Positions 19,802 through 29,468 are shown, numbered from the stretch's first letter. The stretch: DNA of 64,000 nt from Brumimicrobium sp035497735 (GCA_035497735.1 DATJCX010000037.1:62001-126000); one strand, 5' to 3'. Notes: generated by a model not told the origin, from the letters alone. Program-made: numbers and translations.

Positions 19802-20500
19802 TTAAAGGCGATTGAAGTGAAATTCAGCAGTTAGCTCTTTATATTCTTCAGAATATATGCCACTCTCCTCACGAATGGTAAGACTTTCAACTACACACAC
19901 TCCTACTTCCTTCCCATAAATCAAAATATCACGAACGTGCTTATTAGGTTTACCATAAATTTCAATTCTTTTACTTAAAAACAGATCAACTGTAGAATCA
20001 GCCAATAGTTCTTCGGTTCTTTCTGCTGGTAGAATAAGCCAAACTTTTCCAGTTTCATTAAGCAACTCAGCAGCATGATTCAACAATTTAACCAAAGTCA
20101 TCTCTCCTTCATGTCGCGCCAAATTCCTTTGCTCATTATCCGAGTACATCGTAGTATTAAAGTATGGAGGATTGGAAACAATCAGGTCGAATTTTTCTGT
20201 AGATTCAAAATCTAAAAAACTAGTAGAAACAATCTTTAGTCTCGAACTGAATGGAGAATTACGAAAGTTTGCCTGCGCTAAATCACATGCTCGTTCATCT
20301 ATGTCTAGTCCTAATACATGAGCAGCAGGAAACGACTGTGCTAACATGAGCGCTATGACACCTGTGCCTGTACCGACATCTAAAATATTTTTGGGAGCGT
20401 CATGGCAGGTGATAGCACCTAAGACCATGGCATCTGTTCCGATTTTTTGGAGTGTATCAGATTGAAGAACATCAAACTGTTTAAACTTAAAAGTGGACAT
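19802..20500 (-). CDS. trmN6: tRNA1(Val) (adenine(37)-N6)-methyltransferase
   Basis: A 232-residue class I SAM-dependent methyltransferase (YfiC/TrmN6). Seen: N-terminal FKFKQFDVLQSDTLQKIGTDAMVLGA, the SAM-binding loop DVGTGTG (residues 41-47), LGLDIDERACDLAQAN, and the amino-methyltransferase motif NPPY (110-113). It lies 7 nt after rimM in an rpsP-rimM-trmN6 operon, so all three genes serve ribosome or tRNA maturation. The gene symbol rests on motif pattern and neighbours. Confidence 0.9.
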   Translation of the reverse strand: MSTFKFKQFDVLQSDTLQKIGTDAMVLGAITCHDAPKNILDVGTGTGVIALMLAQSFPAAHVLGLDIDERACDLAQANFRNSPFSSRLKIVSTSFLDFESTEKFDLIVSNPPYFNTTMYSDNEQRNLARHEGEMTLVKLLNHAAELLNETGKVWLILPAERTEELLADSTVDLFLSKRIEIYGKPNKHVRDILIYGKEVGVCVVESLTIREESGIYSEEYKELTAEFHFNRL

Positions 20501-20507
20501 CTTACAA

Positions 20508-21044
20508 TTAATCCTCTAAATAAAGTTCGATAATACCTTCAATTGCGTTAACGTGAACAATTTTATTTTCTCTATCCACCAATTTAATTAAATCATTGGC
20601 TAGAGGCATAAGAACTTCCTTGTCCTTTGCTTTATTGAAAATTTGAAGTAATGGATTATTTACGTAATCGATAATCTGAACTACTTCTCCTACTTCACCG
20701 TATCTTTCGTCCATCACTGTAAAACCAACGATTTCGTGGTCATAGAAGTGTGGTCCGGAAAGTTTTGGTAAAATCTCTAATGGCAAGAACAATTCTTTTC
20801 TCAAAAGAGCCTTTGCATCATTCTCGGTATCAACACCTTCGAATTTAACCTTTGCAAAACCATTTTCTCTCAGATTGATTTGGTCAATAAAGAAAGGAGT
20901 TAGGATACCATTTAGTTCAATATATACCGCATCTAAGTTGGCATAATGATCAGGGTTGTTGGTATCAAAAAAAAGCGAAACTTCACCTTTAAATCCGTGA
21001 AGTTTCGCTACATAACCTAGATTAAAGCAATCTGCTTTATTCAT
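20508..21044 (-). CDS. rimM: Ribosome maturation factor RimM
   Basis: A 178-residue two-domain protein that helps 30S assembly by binding uS19. Seen: LGYVAKLHGFKGEVSLFF at the start (RimM N-domain) and the PRC-barrel-like second half with YDHEIVGFTV, YVNNPLLQI, and LMPLANDLIKLVDRENK. It begins 15 nt after rpsP, the standard arrangement, but trmD is not next; trmN6 takes its place and trmD lies about 6 kb away. Confidence 0.96.
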   Translation of the reverse strand: MNKADCFNLGYVAKLHGFKGEVSLFFDTNNPDHYANLDAVYIELNGILTPFFIDQINLRENGFAKVKFEGVDTENDAKALLRKELFLPLEILPKLSGPHFYDHEIVGFTVMDERYGEVGEVVQIIDYVNNPLLQIFNKAKDKEVLMPLANDLIKLVDRENKIVHVNAIEGIIELYLED

Positions 21045-21059
21045 ATCTTTTAGATAGAA

Positions 21060-21626
21060 TTATTCTGCGTTATTTTCTTCAGCTGGTGCGTCTGCTGCTG
21101 GAGTTTCCTCTGTTGCAGTTTCTTCAGCTGCAGTATCTTCAGCAACTTCTTCAGTTACCTCTTCTACTGGTGCATTTTTTGCAGCTAATTCCTCAGCTTT
21201 AGCAATGTTTGCTGCTTTTTCAGCTGCTAACGCTTTCGCTTTAGCTTCCACTTCAGCTTTTGCTAAACCTTCTGTTTTACCTAAAACTTTAGCTTGTTTA
21301 CCTTCTAACCATGCTTCGAATTTCTTCTCAACATCAGCTTCAGTTAAAGCACCTTTTTTCACTCCATTTAATAAGTGGTTCTTGTATAACACACCTTTGT
21401 ACGATAAAATCGCACGCGCTGTATCAGACATTTCCGCTCCAACTAAAACCCAGTGTAAAGTTCTATCGAAGTTAATATCGATAGTTGCTGGATTCGTGTT
21501 TGGATTGTAAGTTCCTAACTTTTCGATGAAGCGTCCGTCACGTTTTGCACGTGAATCTGCTACTACTACGTGATAAAAAGGATTTCCTTTCTTACCATGT
21601 CTTTGCAATCTAATTCTTGTTGACAT
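21060..21626 (-). CDS. rpsP: 30S ribosomal protein bS16 with long acidic C-terminal tail
   Basis: A 188-residue protein. The first ~85 residues are canonical bS16 (STRIRLQRHGKKGNPFYHVVVADSR, DGRFIEKLGTYNPNTNP). The rest is an Ala/Glu/Lys-rich extension ending in acidic Ala/Glu/Thr repeats, about double the usual bacterial length but common in Bacteroidota. It heads the rpsP-rimM-trmN6 operon. The leader of about 50 nt carries a perfect 6-bp hairpin (21643-21657). Confidence 0.96.
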   Translation of the reverse strand: MSTRIRLQRHGKKGNPFYHVVVADSRAKRDGRFIEKLGTYNPNTNPATIDINFDRTLHWVLVGAEMSDTARAILSYKGVLYKNHLLNGVKKGALTEADVEKKFEAWLEGKQAKVLGKTEGLAKAEVEAKAKALAAEKAANIAKAEELAAKNAPVEEVTEEVAEDTAAEETATEETPAADAPAEENNAE

Positions 21627-21642
21627 ATTTGTTTTATTGGTT

Positions 21643-21657
21643 GGAGTTCGAAACTCC
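21643..21657 (-). promoter_or_regulatory. Hairpin in the rpsP leader
   Basis: GGAGTT and AACTCC pair around a 3-nt loop, ending about 16 nt before the rpsP start codon. Such a position could affect ribosome access; autoregulation is speculation. Confidence 0.45.
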
Positions 21658-21683
21658 CGTTAATAAATAATTAATTAAGGGTG

Positions 21684-21716
21684 CAAAGATAGAGCTTTTT
21701 AAAATATAAACGCAAG
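21684..21716 (-). promoter_or_regulatory. Promoter of rpsP operon
   Basis: Minus-strand CTTG (21713-21716) and TATCTTTG (21684-21691) are 21 nt apart, a near-perfect Bacteroidota promoter. Confidence 0.75.
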
Positions 21717-21894
21717 TTAAATGTATTTTTTTGCCTATTCTTTACAAACTATTGCAAAGATAAGCTTTTTATATCCCTTCTTCAACTTAGCAGATAGGGT
21801 ATTTAACAGTAATTCAACCATTTTTTATACAAAATTAAAATTTTTCATTTCCGTTAAAAAAAAGAATAGTAACTTGTAGCCCAAAATCATTCTT

Positions 21895-23973
21895 ATGCTA
21901 AAAAAATATAAATCAGTATTGGCTGTCACATTGCTATCTACAACCTTTGTAGCATGTACGAACACCGAAAATTCCAAGGAAATAACTATGGAAGATAACA
22001 CAGAAGAACCGCACGGTATTGACATTCATTATATGGACCAAACCGTAAATCCAAGAGATGACTTCTTTAACTTTGTTAACGGAACTTGGATGAAAGAAAC
22101 TGAAATTCCAGACGACCATAAGTCGTGGGGGAGTTTCTACATATTAAGAAAAAACACCGATGATATGGTGTTAAAAATGCTAAACGAAGCGATAGAAGAA
22201 AATAATCTTGAAGCTGGTTCAGACCAATCAAAAGCAATTTTACTGTATCATTCTCAATTAAATACTGACAAAAGAAATGCAGACAACTTCTCTCCTATTC
22301 AACCAATTATGGATAAAATCGAGAAAGTTACTTCTATTTCCGAATTGCAAAATTTAATTGCCGAAAACCCTGGAAGAGTTGCTAACCCATTCTTTTCTAT
22401 TTATGCATCTCCAAAACCAGAAAACAGCGCAATGAACGGTGCTAGCATATACCCTGGTGGATTAGGTTTACCAGATAGAGACTATTATACAAAACAAGAT
22501 TCAGAGTCTAAAAAAACACGTGAGGATTATAAAAACTACATCGTGAAAATGATGACCGCTTACGGAAAAGACGAAGCAAGTGCAAAAAAGACAGCAGAAA
22601 CTGTTTTGGCTATTGAAACAAAATTGGCGACTCCTAGAATGACGAAGGAAGAACGCCGTGATGCTACAAAGCAAAACAATCCACGTTCGATTGCTCAAAT
22701 TGCAAAAGAAACACCTGCTATTAATTGGACTGAATGGATCGCTAGTCTACCTGTGAAGACTGAAGTGGATACCATTATTGTTACGCAGTTAAACTACATG
22801 AAAGGACTTCAAACCATTCTTAAGAATGAGCCTATTGAAGACTTAAAAACTTTAATTAGCTGGCAAACACTTAACAATTCAGCTAGTAAATTAAGCATGG
22901 ATTCAGAATATGCAAACTGGGAATTCTACGGCAAGACACTTGAAGGAACTCCAGAGCAACGTCCAGCAGCAGAACGCGCTTTAGCAACAGTAAACGGTTC
23001 TATCGGTGAAGCACTAGGACAAATTTATGTAGAGAAATACTTCCCAGCTGAAGCTAAGAAAACAGCGGAAGAAATGGTAGAAAACATCATCGAAACTTAC
23101 AAGGAAAGAATTCAAAACCTAGACTGGATGAGTGATGAAACGAAAGTGAAAGCTTTAGAGAAGTTGAACTCATTCACCGTGAAAATTGGATATCCAAATG
23201 TTTGGAAAGATTATTCTTCGATGAATATCAATGAAAACAATTCTTTCTATGACAACATGGTGGAAGCTAGTTTATGGAGATACAAGGAAAACCTTGCTAA
23301 AATCAACAAGCCAGTTGACAGAAATGAATGGTTTATGAATCCACAAACTGTAAACGCTTACTATAATCCACAAAGTAATGAAATCGTTTTCCCTGCAGCT
23401 ATATTACAACCTCCATTTTTCGATTACAAAGCAGATGCTGCGGTAAACTTTGGAGGAATTGGTGCTGTAATTGGTCACGAAATTTCTCATGGTTTTGACG
23501 ATCAAGGTTCACGCTACGACGCAAATGGAAACCTAAGAAACTGGTGGACAGAAGGCGATAGAGTGAAATTTGAAGAACGTACAACACAGTTGGCAGACTT
23601 CTACAGCAACATTAAGGTTGAAGATAGTTTATACGTTAATGGTAAATTCACGCTAGGAGAAAACACTGCCGATTTAGGTGGAGTTCTTTCTGCTTACTAT
23701 GGTTTACAACGTTATTACGAAACGCACGAAAAGCCAGAAGATATCGATGGATTTACACAGAGTCAACGTTTCTTTATGTCATGGGCTACTGTTTGGAGAA
23801 CTAAAACTCGTCCAGAAGCATTGCGTAATCAAATCCTTACAGATCCACACGCACCAGGATTATATAGAGCTTACGTTCCATTACAACACGTAGATGCATT
23901 CTATGATGCATTCGGAGTTGTAGAAGGTGACAAGTTATATATCGCTCCAGAGGATAGAATTAGAATTTGGTAA
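21895..23973 (+). CDS. M13 family zinc metallopeptidase lipoprotein (PepO-like)
   Basis: A 692-residue neprilysin-family endopeptidase. The lipobox (cysteine 21, in TFVACTN) suggests an envelope lipoprotein. The zinc motif HExxH is HEISH at residues 528-532, with the downstream ExxxD zinc-binding and active-site motif GENTADLGG. NAYYNPQSNEIVFPAAILQPPFF and the C-terminal DPHAPGLYRAYVPLQHVDAFYDAF block are family hallmarks. It would degrade peptides outside the cytoplasm. Length is typical. It is a single gene followed by a strong terminator. Confidence 0.96.
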   Translation: MLKKYKSVLAVTLLSTTFVACTNTENSKEITMEDNTEEPHGIDIHYMDQTVNPRDDFFNFVNGTWMKETEIPDDHKSWGSFYILRKNTDDMVLKMLNEAIEENNLEAGSDQSKAILLYHSQLNTDKRNADNFSPIQPIMDKIEKVTSISELQNLIAENPGRVANPFFSIYASPKPENSAMNGASIYPGGLGLPDRDYYTKQDSESKKTREDYKNYIVKMMTAYGKDEASAKKTAETVLAIETKLATPRMTKEERRDATKQNNPRSIAQIAKETPAINWTEWIASLPVKTEVDTIIVTQLNYMKGLQTILKNEPIEDLKTLISWQTLNNSASKLSMDSEYANWEFYGKTLEGTPEQRPAAERALATVNGSIGEALGQIYVEKYFPAEAKKTAEEMVENIIETYKERIQNLDWMSDETKVKALEKLNSFTVKIGYPNVWKDYSSMNINENNSFYDNMVEASLWRYKENLAKINKPVDRNEWFMNPQTVNAYYNPQSNEIVFPAAILQPPFFDYKADAAVNFGGIGAVIGHEISHGFDDQGSRYDANGNLRNWWTEGDRVKFEERTTQLADFYSNIKVEDSLYVNGKFTLGENTADLGGVLSAYYGLQRYYETHEKPEDIDGFTQSQRFFMSWATVWRTKTRPEALRNQILTDPHAPGLYRAYVPLQHVDAFYDAFGVVEGDKLYIAPEDRIRIW

Positions 23974-23998
23974 GAAATTCAATATTATCATATTTAAG

Positions 23999-24037
23999 AA
24001 TAAGGCTGCTAATTTTTTAGTGGCCTTATTTTTTTTT
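23999..24037 (+). terminator. Rho-independent terminator of the M13 peptidase gene
   Basis: A 14-bp stem (23999-24012 with 24017-24030) with wobble pairs and a TTTT loop, followed by a run of T, 25 nt past the stop codon. Confidence 0.88.
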
Positions 24038-24078
24038 GTAGAATGTATGAAAGATAATTTGTAAATTAGCTACCTGTT

Positions 24079-26391
24079 ATGAAGCAATACAATCCAATCA
24101 AAAAACACCCTTACCTCATCCTTTTTGGAGTTGTATTATTTATGATATACAGAGCGGTAGAACTTTACTATGTTCTAACAAGCTTTAACAATGTTGTTCC
24201 TTTTCAAGCAATTTCTCAAGAATTTTTAGGACTCATCACTGACTTTGGTTGGCTCACCTTATTTTTTCTAGTGATTTTTAGTTTTGAGAGTATTTTTAAG
24301 ATAAAGTCTAAAAAACCTGCGTACTTCTATTTATGTGCTTTACTAGTTTTATTCATTGCTCATACTGCACTACTAATCTATTTCTTTCATGAGCAAACTC
24401 CTTTAGGAAGAATGTTGTTTCAACATTCATGGAAAGAGGTCAGCTTTACGATTACCACTTCTGGATATTCCTTGATTAGGATATTTTTCTTCGTCATTTT
24501 ACTGTTTGCCTTTTTTCTTTTCACTTATTCTCGAATTAGTAATCGATTTAATCTCACTTTTGGAAAATCTGCTATTAGAAGCATAAGTGTTATCGGATTT
24601 GGATCTTTCGCTTTGCTGTTTTTTGGTTCAGGAAATTTAGTCAGCAATAAATCTTACTATTTCTATAAAGAAAGTATCGTTTATTTCTTCATCGAAGGAG
24701 ACCCATTAAAAAATATGGAATACGAAGCCGAAAGGGTGAAAGAATTTCAAAGTTTATTCCCAAAAGACTATGTGGACTTGGAATATCCATTTCTACACAA
24801 GCAAGACACAACTGATTATTTAGGAACCTATTTCGAAGCGTTCGACACAATACCCAATATCGTTTTTATACTAGTAGAAGGACTCAACGATGATTTCATT
24901 CACCCAGACAATGGCGTTCTTCTTATGCCCTTTTTAAATGAATTAAAAGAAAAGAGTTTGTATTGGGAGAACTGCTTTACACTTGGAGAACGTTCTTTTG
25001 CTGTTGTTCCATCAATTCTTGGCGGACTTCCTTATGGAGAAAGAAGTTTTATGCAATTAAAGAATTACCCACGCTTTTTTAGCTTGGCTTCTGTTCTCAT
25101 GCAAAATGACTATCAAGTTAGTTTCAACTACGGACAAGGCTCGTGGTTCCACTCAAAAAACATTTTCTTTAACGCCCAAAATGTAGATTATATATTTGAT
25201 AAGGAAGTTTTCCCAAAAGAAGCAGAAAAAGTCATGGTGAACGATTACTTCTGGGGATATGGTGATAAAACATTCTTTAAAGAAGCACTTAAATACAAAG
25301 AAAACCATCCGAAAGTTCCATATTTAGATGTGTATTTTACAGGAACGATGCACTCTCCTTTTTACACGCCTGAAAAAGAGAAATACAGTCAGCTTTTTAG
25401 TCAACTTATCGAGAATTCTGAAAATGTGCAAACAAAAGAGAGGTTTGAGAAATATCGAAACATGTATATGACAACTTTATATACTGACGATGCCATTCGA
25501 GAATTTATATCACAGTATAAAACGAGAAAGGAATTAAAAAACACGATTTTCATTATTACGGGAGACCATCCAATTACGGAAGTTCCTATTAAAAACACTT
25601 TAAAACGTTATCATGTTCCCTTGATTATTTATAGTCCGAAGTTAAAACAAGGCGTAAAGAGCAAGAATGTGGTAAGTCACCTCGATGTATATGGAAGCAT
25701 CAATAATTTATTAAGAAAATACGGTGTTCATTCCCCTACTTATAGCGCTTCACTTGGTGCGAATTTAAAAGTAGAAAAGAATCAAGAAGACAGACAGTTT
25801 GTTTTCATGGATGGAAACAGAGTGATAAGAGAGATTTATAAAGATGGTTACTTCTATTCCGACAATCAACTATACGCCGTAGATGAAGATTTCGGTATTG
25901 AAAAAGTGCGAAATAAAGAAAAAGAAAAGGAGCTAATAGAAAGTTTAAAGGCTTTTAAATATGTCAATTTACTGAGTACCCATTTCGACAGATTATATCC
26001 ACTCGACGATTATTTGCTTTTCCACAAACTAAGAAAAGTATATCATGAAAAAGAGGATGAATTCTTTAGCGCTAAGGACGAATACATCAATTTGTTAACT
26101 TACAAACTAGAAGAATCGGAGCAACTAAAAATTAAGCTAAAACTAAAAGTAATTAGCAAAGAATCGAGTGTTGTATTCTCTATTACAGATAGTGAAGGAA
26201 ATTCAACTTACTGGAACAACCATGGACTAACCACAGATATTAAACCTGGAAATTACTTTGAAGTCGATGAAATAATCCAAGCAGATGCAGCCATCAAAAA
26301 CGGAGAATTAAAAATCTACATTTGGAATCCAAAAGAGAATGAAGTTTCGATAAAAGAAAAAGATATTTTAATTACGACTAAGAAACATTAG
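24079..26391 (+). CDS. LTA synthase-like membrane sulfatase-family protein
   Basis: A 770-residue protein with about five N-terminal transmembrane helices (residues about 10-190) and an extracytoplasmic alkaline-phosphatase/sulfatase-fold domain. Seen: NIVFILVEGLNDDFI (metal site), the loop TLGERSFAVVPSILGGLP with a likely Ser nucleophile, YFTGTMHSPFY and FIITGDHPIT. This is the layout of LtaS/MdoB/EptA-type phosphoglycerol or phosphoethanolamine transferases, although a Gram-negative should lack lipoteichoic acid. The last ~170 residues form an extra C-terminal region. Likely a surface-glycan or lipid head-group modifier. It overlaps convergent rfbA by 4 nt. Confidence 0.88.
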   Translation: MKQYNPIKKHPYLILFGVVLFMIYRAVELYYVLTSFNNVVPFQAISQEFLGLITDFGWLTLFFLVIFSFESIFKIKSKKPAYFYLCALLVLFIAHTALLIYFFHEQTPLGRMLFQHSWKEVSFTITTSGYSLIRIFFFVILLFAFFLFTYSRISNRFNLTFGKSAIRSISVIGFGSFALLFFGSGNLVSNKSYYFYKESIVYFFIEGDPLKNMEYEAERVKEFQSLFPKDYVDLEYPFLHKQDTTDYLGTYFEAFDTIPNIVFILVEGLNDDFIHPDNGVLLMPFLNELKEKSLYWENCFTLGERSFAVVPSILGGLPYGERSFMQLKNYPRFFSLASVLMQNDYQVSFNYGQGSWFHSKNIFFNAQNVDYIFDKEVFPKEAEKVMVNDYFWGYGDKTFFKEALKYKENHPKVPYLDVYFTGTMHSPFYTPEKEKYSQLFSQLIENSENVQTKERFEKYRNMYMTTLYTDDAIREFISQYKTRKELKNTIFIITGDHPITEVPIKNTLKRYHVPLIIYSPKLKQGVKSKNVVSHLDVYGSINNLLRKYGVHSPTYSASLGANLKVEKNQEDRQFVFMDGNRVIREIYKDGYFYSDNQLYAVDEDFGIEKVRNKEKEKELIESLKAFKYVNLLSTHFDRLYPLDDYLLFHKLRKVYHEKEDEFFSAKDEYINLLTYKLEESEQLKIKLKLKVISKESSVVFSITDSEGNSTYWNNHGLTTDIKPGNYFEVDEIIQADAAIKNGELKIYIWNPKENEVSIKEKDILITTKKH

Positions 26392-27263
26392 TGACTCTTC
26401 ACTACCCTATCCAAGTAGTCGAAATAGTTCCCCTTCATGCCTACAAGTTGACTTTGAAGTTCTTCTTTGGTAATCCAACCAGAATTAAAAGCAATCTCTT
26501 CTAAACAAGCAATTTTAAGTCCTGTTCTTTTCTCTATTGCCTTTACAAATTCTGTTGCTTCAGAAAGTGCTTCATGCGTTCCTGTATCTAACCAAGCAAA
26601 ACCACGACTCAATAACTGCATCACCAATTCATCTTGTTCTAGATAAGTTTGATTCACTGTTGTTATTTCCAATTCTCCTCGACTAGAAGGTTTTACATTC
26701 TTCGATATCTCAATCACTGAATTTGGGTAGAAATACAGTCCTACAACTGCATAATTCGATTTAGGATGCGTCGGCTTTTCTTCTATACTGATAACATTTT
26801 TGTTTTCATCAAATTCTGCAACACCGTATCTTTCCGGATCAGAAACATAATTTCCAAAAACAACAGCTTTTCCGTCCTCTATTACTGACTTTTTAGCGTC
26901 AGAAAGCATTTTCGCCAAACCAGCGCCGTAGAATATATTATCACCCAGAATCAAGCAAACATCATCATTTCCAATGAATTCTTCCCCAAGAATAAAAGCT
27001 TGCGCCAATCCATCTGGACTTGGTTGTACTTTATAGCTTAGTTGAATACCAAATTTACTTCCATCTCCTAAGAGTTTTTCGAAATTAGGTAAATCATGAG
27101 GAGTTGAAATAATTAAAATTTCTTTGATACCTGCCAACATCAACACTGAAAGTGGATAGTATATCATTGGTTTATCGTAGATAGGCAGTAGTTGTTTACT
27201 TACAACGTGAGTTAGTGGGTGAAGTCTTGTTCCAGAACCTCCAGCAAGGATAATTCCTTTCAT
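26388..27263 (-). CDS. rfbA: Glucose-1-phosphate thymidylyltransferase
   Basis: A 291-residue nucleotidyltransferase that makes dTDP-glucose, the first step toward dTDP-rhamnose and related sugars. Seen: the nucleotide-binding signature GIILAGGSGTRLHPLT, SKQLLPIYDKPMIYYPLS, LGDNIFYGAGL, IEEKPTHPKSNYAVVGLYFY, and GFAWLDTGTHEAL. Length is exact for RfbA/RmlA. No rfbB/C/D genes are adjacent, so its partners must lie elsewhere. It converges on the sulfatase-family gene. Confidence 0.96.
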   Translation of the reverse strand: MKGIILAGGSGTRLHPLTHVVSKQLLPIYDKPMIYYPLSVLMLAGIKEILIISTPHDLPNFEKLLGDGSKFGIQLSYKVQPSPDGLAQAFILGEEFIGNDDVCLILGDNIFYGAGLAKMLSDAKKSVIEDGKAVVFGNYVSDPERYGVAEFDENKNVISIEEKPTHPKSNYAVVGLYFYPNSVIEISKNVKPSSRGELEITTVNQTYLEQDELVMQLLSRGFAWLDTGTHEALSEATEFVKAIEKRTGLKIACLEEIAFNSGWITKEELQSQLVGMKGNYFDYLDRVVKSH

Positions 27264-27324
27264 ATTGCTTGATGTTTTTTATTTTGTAGTTATGCGAATA
27301 TACACAAATGTTTAAAACTAGCAA

Positions 27325-27999
27325 CTACTTTAACAAATCTGGTCTTCGCTCTTCTGTTCTTCTATATGCTTCCTTCTCTCGATATTCATCAATCTTTTTA
27401 AAATCTCCGGACAAAAGTACTTCAGGAACTTTCAATCCCTTATAGTCGGCTGGTCGCGTATATACAGGTGGCGACAGTAAATCATCTTGAAAACTATCCG
27501 ATAAAGCGGACGTTTCGTCATTCAATACACCAGGAATAAGTCGAATAACTGCGTCAGCTACTACAGCTGCGGCCAACTCTCCTCCTGTCAGTACATACGA
27601 ACCGATAGAAATTTCTTTGGTGATGTATAATTCACGTACACGCTCATCTACTCCCTTGTAGTGTCCACATAGAATGATAAGATTCTCATAACTACTCAAT
27701 TGATTGGCAGTGTTTTGTTCAAACAACTCTCCATCAGGAGTCATATAAATAATTTCATCGTAGTTTCGCGCAGCTTTCAGTGCATCAATACAATCCGCTA
27801 TTGGCTGAATCGTCATTACCATTCCAGCACCTCCACCATATTGGTAGTCGTCCACCTTTTTGTGCTTATCTTTAGAATAATCACGAATATTGTGAATATG
27901 AACCTCTGCCAGGTTTTTTTCTTGAGCACGTTTCAAAATGGAATGACTGAAAGGACCTTCTAATAATTCTGGAAGTACAGTTAAAATATCTATGCGCAT
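27325..27999 (-). CDS. trmD: tRNA (guanine(37)-N1)-methyltransferase
   Basis: A 224-residue SPOUT-class methyltransferase that forms m1G37 in tRNA. Seen: RIDILTVLPELLEGPFSHSILKRA, DDYQYGGGAGMVM, the knot motif LCGHYKGVDERV, and GSYVLTGGELAA. It is separated from rpsP-rimM, unlike in many bacteria. A -7 box TAACTTTG (28004-28011) lies 4 nt from the ATG, so a leaderless transcript is likely. Confidence 0.97.
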   Translation of the reverse strand: MRIDILTVLPELLEGPFSHSILKRAQEKNLAEVHIHNIRDYSKDKHKKVDDYQYGGGAGMVMTIQPIADCIDALKAARNYDEIIYMTPDGELFEQNTANQLSSYENLIILCGHYKGVDERVRELYITKEISIGSYVLTGGELAAAVVADAVIRLIPGVLNDETSALSDSFQDDLLSPPVYTRPADYKGLKVPEVLLSGDFKKIDEYREKEAYRRTEERRPDLLK

Positions 28000-28003
28000 A
28001 ATA

Positions 28004-28011
28004 CAAAGTTA
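28004..28011 (-). promoter_or_regulatory. -7 box of trmD, 4 nt from the ATG
   Basis: Minus-strand TAACTTTG matches TAnnTTTG, followed by TATT and the trmD ATG. Same geometry as at rimO. Confidence 0.55.
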
Positions 28012-28024
28012 AGCTAAAACTTGA

Positions 28025-28417
28025 TTAATCTTTTTTGTTGCTGTGTTTTTTCAATTCACTTTTCAATACAGCCAAACCTTCTTCTGTTAGCAACTCCTTC
28101 GCTACTTTAACTTCTTTTTCTTTAGAAATTAGAATTATATCACCTGCGAAATCTTTAATTTGAATCACATCTGCTAAAACAATCTTTTTCTTGATGAGTA
28201 ACATTACAGTAAGTTCTCCATTCTTAATAACAACGTAACCAAAATGTTTTTGGTAGAAGTAAATGGAGACATAAGCAAGTGACGCCAAGTAGAAACCTGC
28301 TGTAATTGCTTTTATATCAGCATTAAAAAAAGTACTTGCAATTGCTATTAAAAACCAAACAGCAGCTAACTTAAGATGTTGCCCTAAAATCTTCTTATTG
28401 TAGTTAATTTTAATCAT
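28025..28417 (-). CDS. Small membrane protein with PH-like domain (hypothetical)
   Basis: A 130-residue protein from ATG 28417 (the longer frame begins with a TTG). It has two hydrophobic segments (LAAVWFLIAIASTFF and ITAGFYLASLAYVSIYFY) and a cytoplasmic beta-rich tail (VIKNGELTVMLLIKKKIVLADVIQIKDFAGDIILISK) that resembles a bacterial PH-like fold. No firm family is recognised. It lies 25 nt before trmD on the same strand, and a -7 box TATCTTTG is at 28460-28467. Confidence 0.75.
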   Translation of the reverse strand: MIKINYNKKILGQHLKLAAVWFLIAIASTFFNADIKAITAGFYLASLAYVSIYFYQKHFGYVVIKNGELTVMLLIKKKIVLADVIQIKDFAGDIILISKEKEVKVAKELLTEEGLAVLKSELKKHSNKKD

Positions 28418-28459
28418 TTCAATCAAATTTTGAATATAAAAAGAATGTTTTTTCAGTTA

Positions 28460-28467
28460 CAAAGATA
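28460..28467 (-). promoter_or_regulatory. -7 box of the small membrane protein gene
   Basis: Minus-strand TATCTTTG matches TAnnTTTG, 42 nt before the chosen ATG. No clear -33 partner. Confidence 0.5.
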
Positions 28468-28551
28468 GATAACTATAGGGATTTAGATGAAATTAACATT
28501 TGATTTTTTATAACACTTTGAAATACTCGAAAAGTGCTTTGAAATGTGCCT

Positions 28552-28559
28552 TATATTTG
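28552..28559 (+). promoter_or_regulatory. -7 box 4 nt from the SirB1-like start
   Basis: TATATTTG is followed by TACT and then GTG at 28564. The spacing matches that seen at the LuxR-type regulator, rimO and trmD. It argues against the longer frame that would start at 28546, upstream of this box. Confidence 0.5.
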
Positions 28560-28563
28560 TACT

Positions 28564-29451
28564 GTGAGAACTAAAACTTCTATATATGCTTTAATTCAAC
28601 TGATGGATGACCAAGATCCCATGGTAATCGAACATGCTAAAAATGTGCTTTTAGATTATGGGGAAGAAATCATACCAGAACTTGAACAAATAGAAGATAT
28701 TTCTATTGATGAACCAGCACGCATGGGCAATGTTTCCGAAGTACTACGTCATCTTAGATTGAAAAAAGTTAAAAAGGCGCTTTCAGCTTGGATTACATCG
28801 CGAGACAAAAACCTAATTGAGGCACTTTATATCATTTCCTCCTACCAGTTTCCTGAATTAGGTCAGCAAGACTTCATGAAGCAACTTCAAACGATACGTC
28901 ACCGTTGTTGGATAGCTATTAGTTCAAAACAAACAAGTTTTGAAAAGGTAGAAGCATTCAACCGTGTATTTTATGAAGAATTCGACTTTATTCGTCTCAA
29001 GAAAGCTTATTATTCGCCTTTCGAGATTTTTGTGAATACGGTAATGGAAACAAAAGAAGGAACAGATTTATCTTTGGGTTTAATCTATAGTATCATTGCA
29101 CAATCTTTAGACTTACCAATTTATGGTGTAGCGAGTACAAATAAACGTGTTCCTTTTATGTTGGCTTACCTTGATAAAACAAACTTGCTTCCGATTTTGA
29201 ATTGGGGAGTTGACAACAACGGCGTTCTTTTCTATATCGACGTTAGCTTAAAAGGATTAATTATCGACCCAAAGCACTTAAAAGAACTCTATCAACAAAA
29301 AGGATTGCCAGTAAATAAATCACAATTTGAACCTTCACCAAATACAACAATTGTGAAGAAATTGCTAAACGACATCAAGCTGAGCTATTCCAACCACTCT
29401 TACTATCGTTACAAACTTCTTGATATAGAAGAACTCTTAAAGTTATTTTAA
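28564..29451 (+). CDS. Transglutaminase-like (SirB1-type) protein
   Basis: About 295 residues from GTG 28564; an ATG at 28603 (MDDQDPMVIEH) is the alternative. The N-terminal helical region (AKNVLLDYGEEIIPELEQI) and the middle block TKEGTDLSLGLIYSIIAQSLDLPIYGV match the SirB1 N-terminal/transglutaminase-like 2 family found in many bacteria. The usual Cys position before the SLGLIY helix is not obvious (TDLSLG), so it may not be a cysteine enzyme. Function unknown. It converges on metG. Confidence 0.82.
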   Translation: MRTKTSIYALIQLMDDQDPMVIEHAKNVLLDYGEEIIPELEQIEDISIDEPARMGNVSEVLRHLRLKKVKKALSAWITSRDKNLIEALYIISSYQFPELGQQDFMKQLQTIRHRCWIAISSKQTSFEKVEAFNRVFYEEFDFIRLKKAYYSPFEIFVNTVMETKEGTDLSLGLIYSIIAQSLDLPIYGVASTNKRVPFMLAYLDKTNLLPILNWGVDNNGVLFYIDVSLKGLIIDPKHLKELYQQKGLPVNKSQFEPSPNTTIVKKLLNDIKLSYSNHSYYRYKLLDIEELLKLF

Positions 29452-29468
29452 TCTAGCGACTTTTAAGG

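Noticed and set aside
28546..28563. Upstream GTG start for the SirB1-like gene
   Set aside because: The -7 box lies between this start and the next GTG, so a transcript from that box would not contain it.
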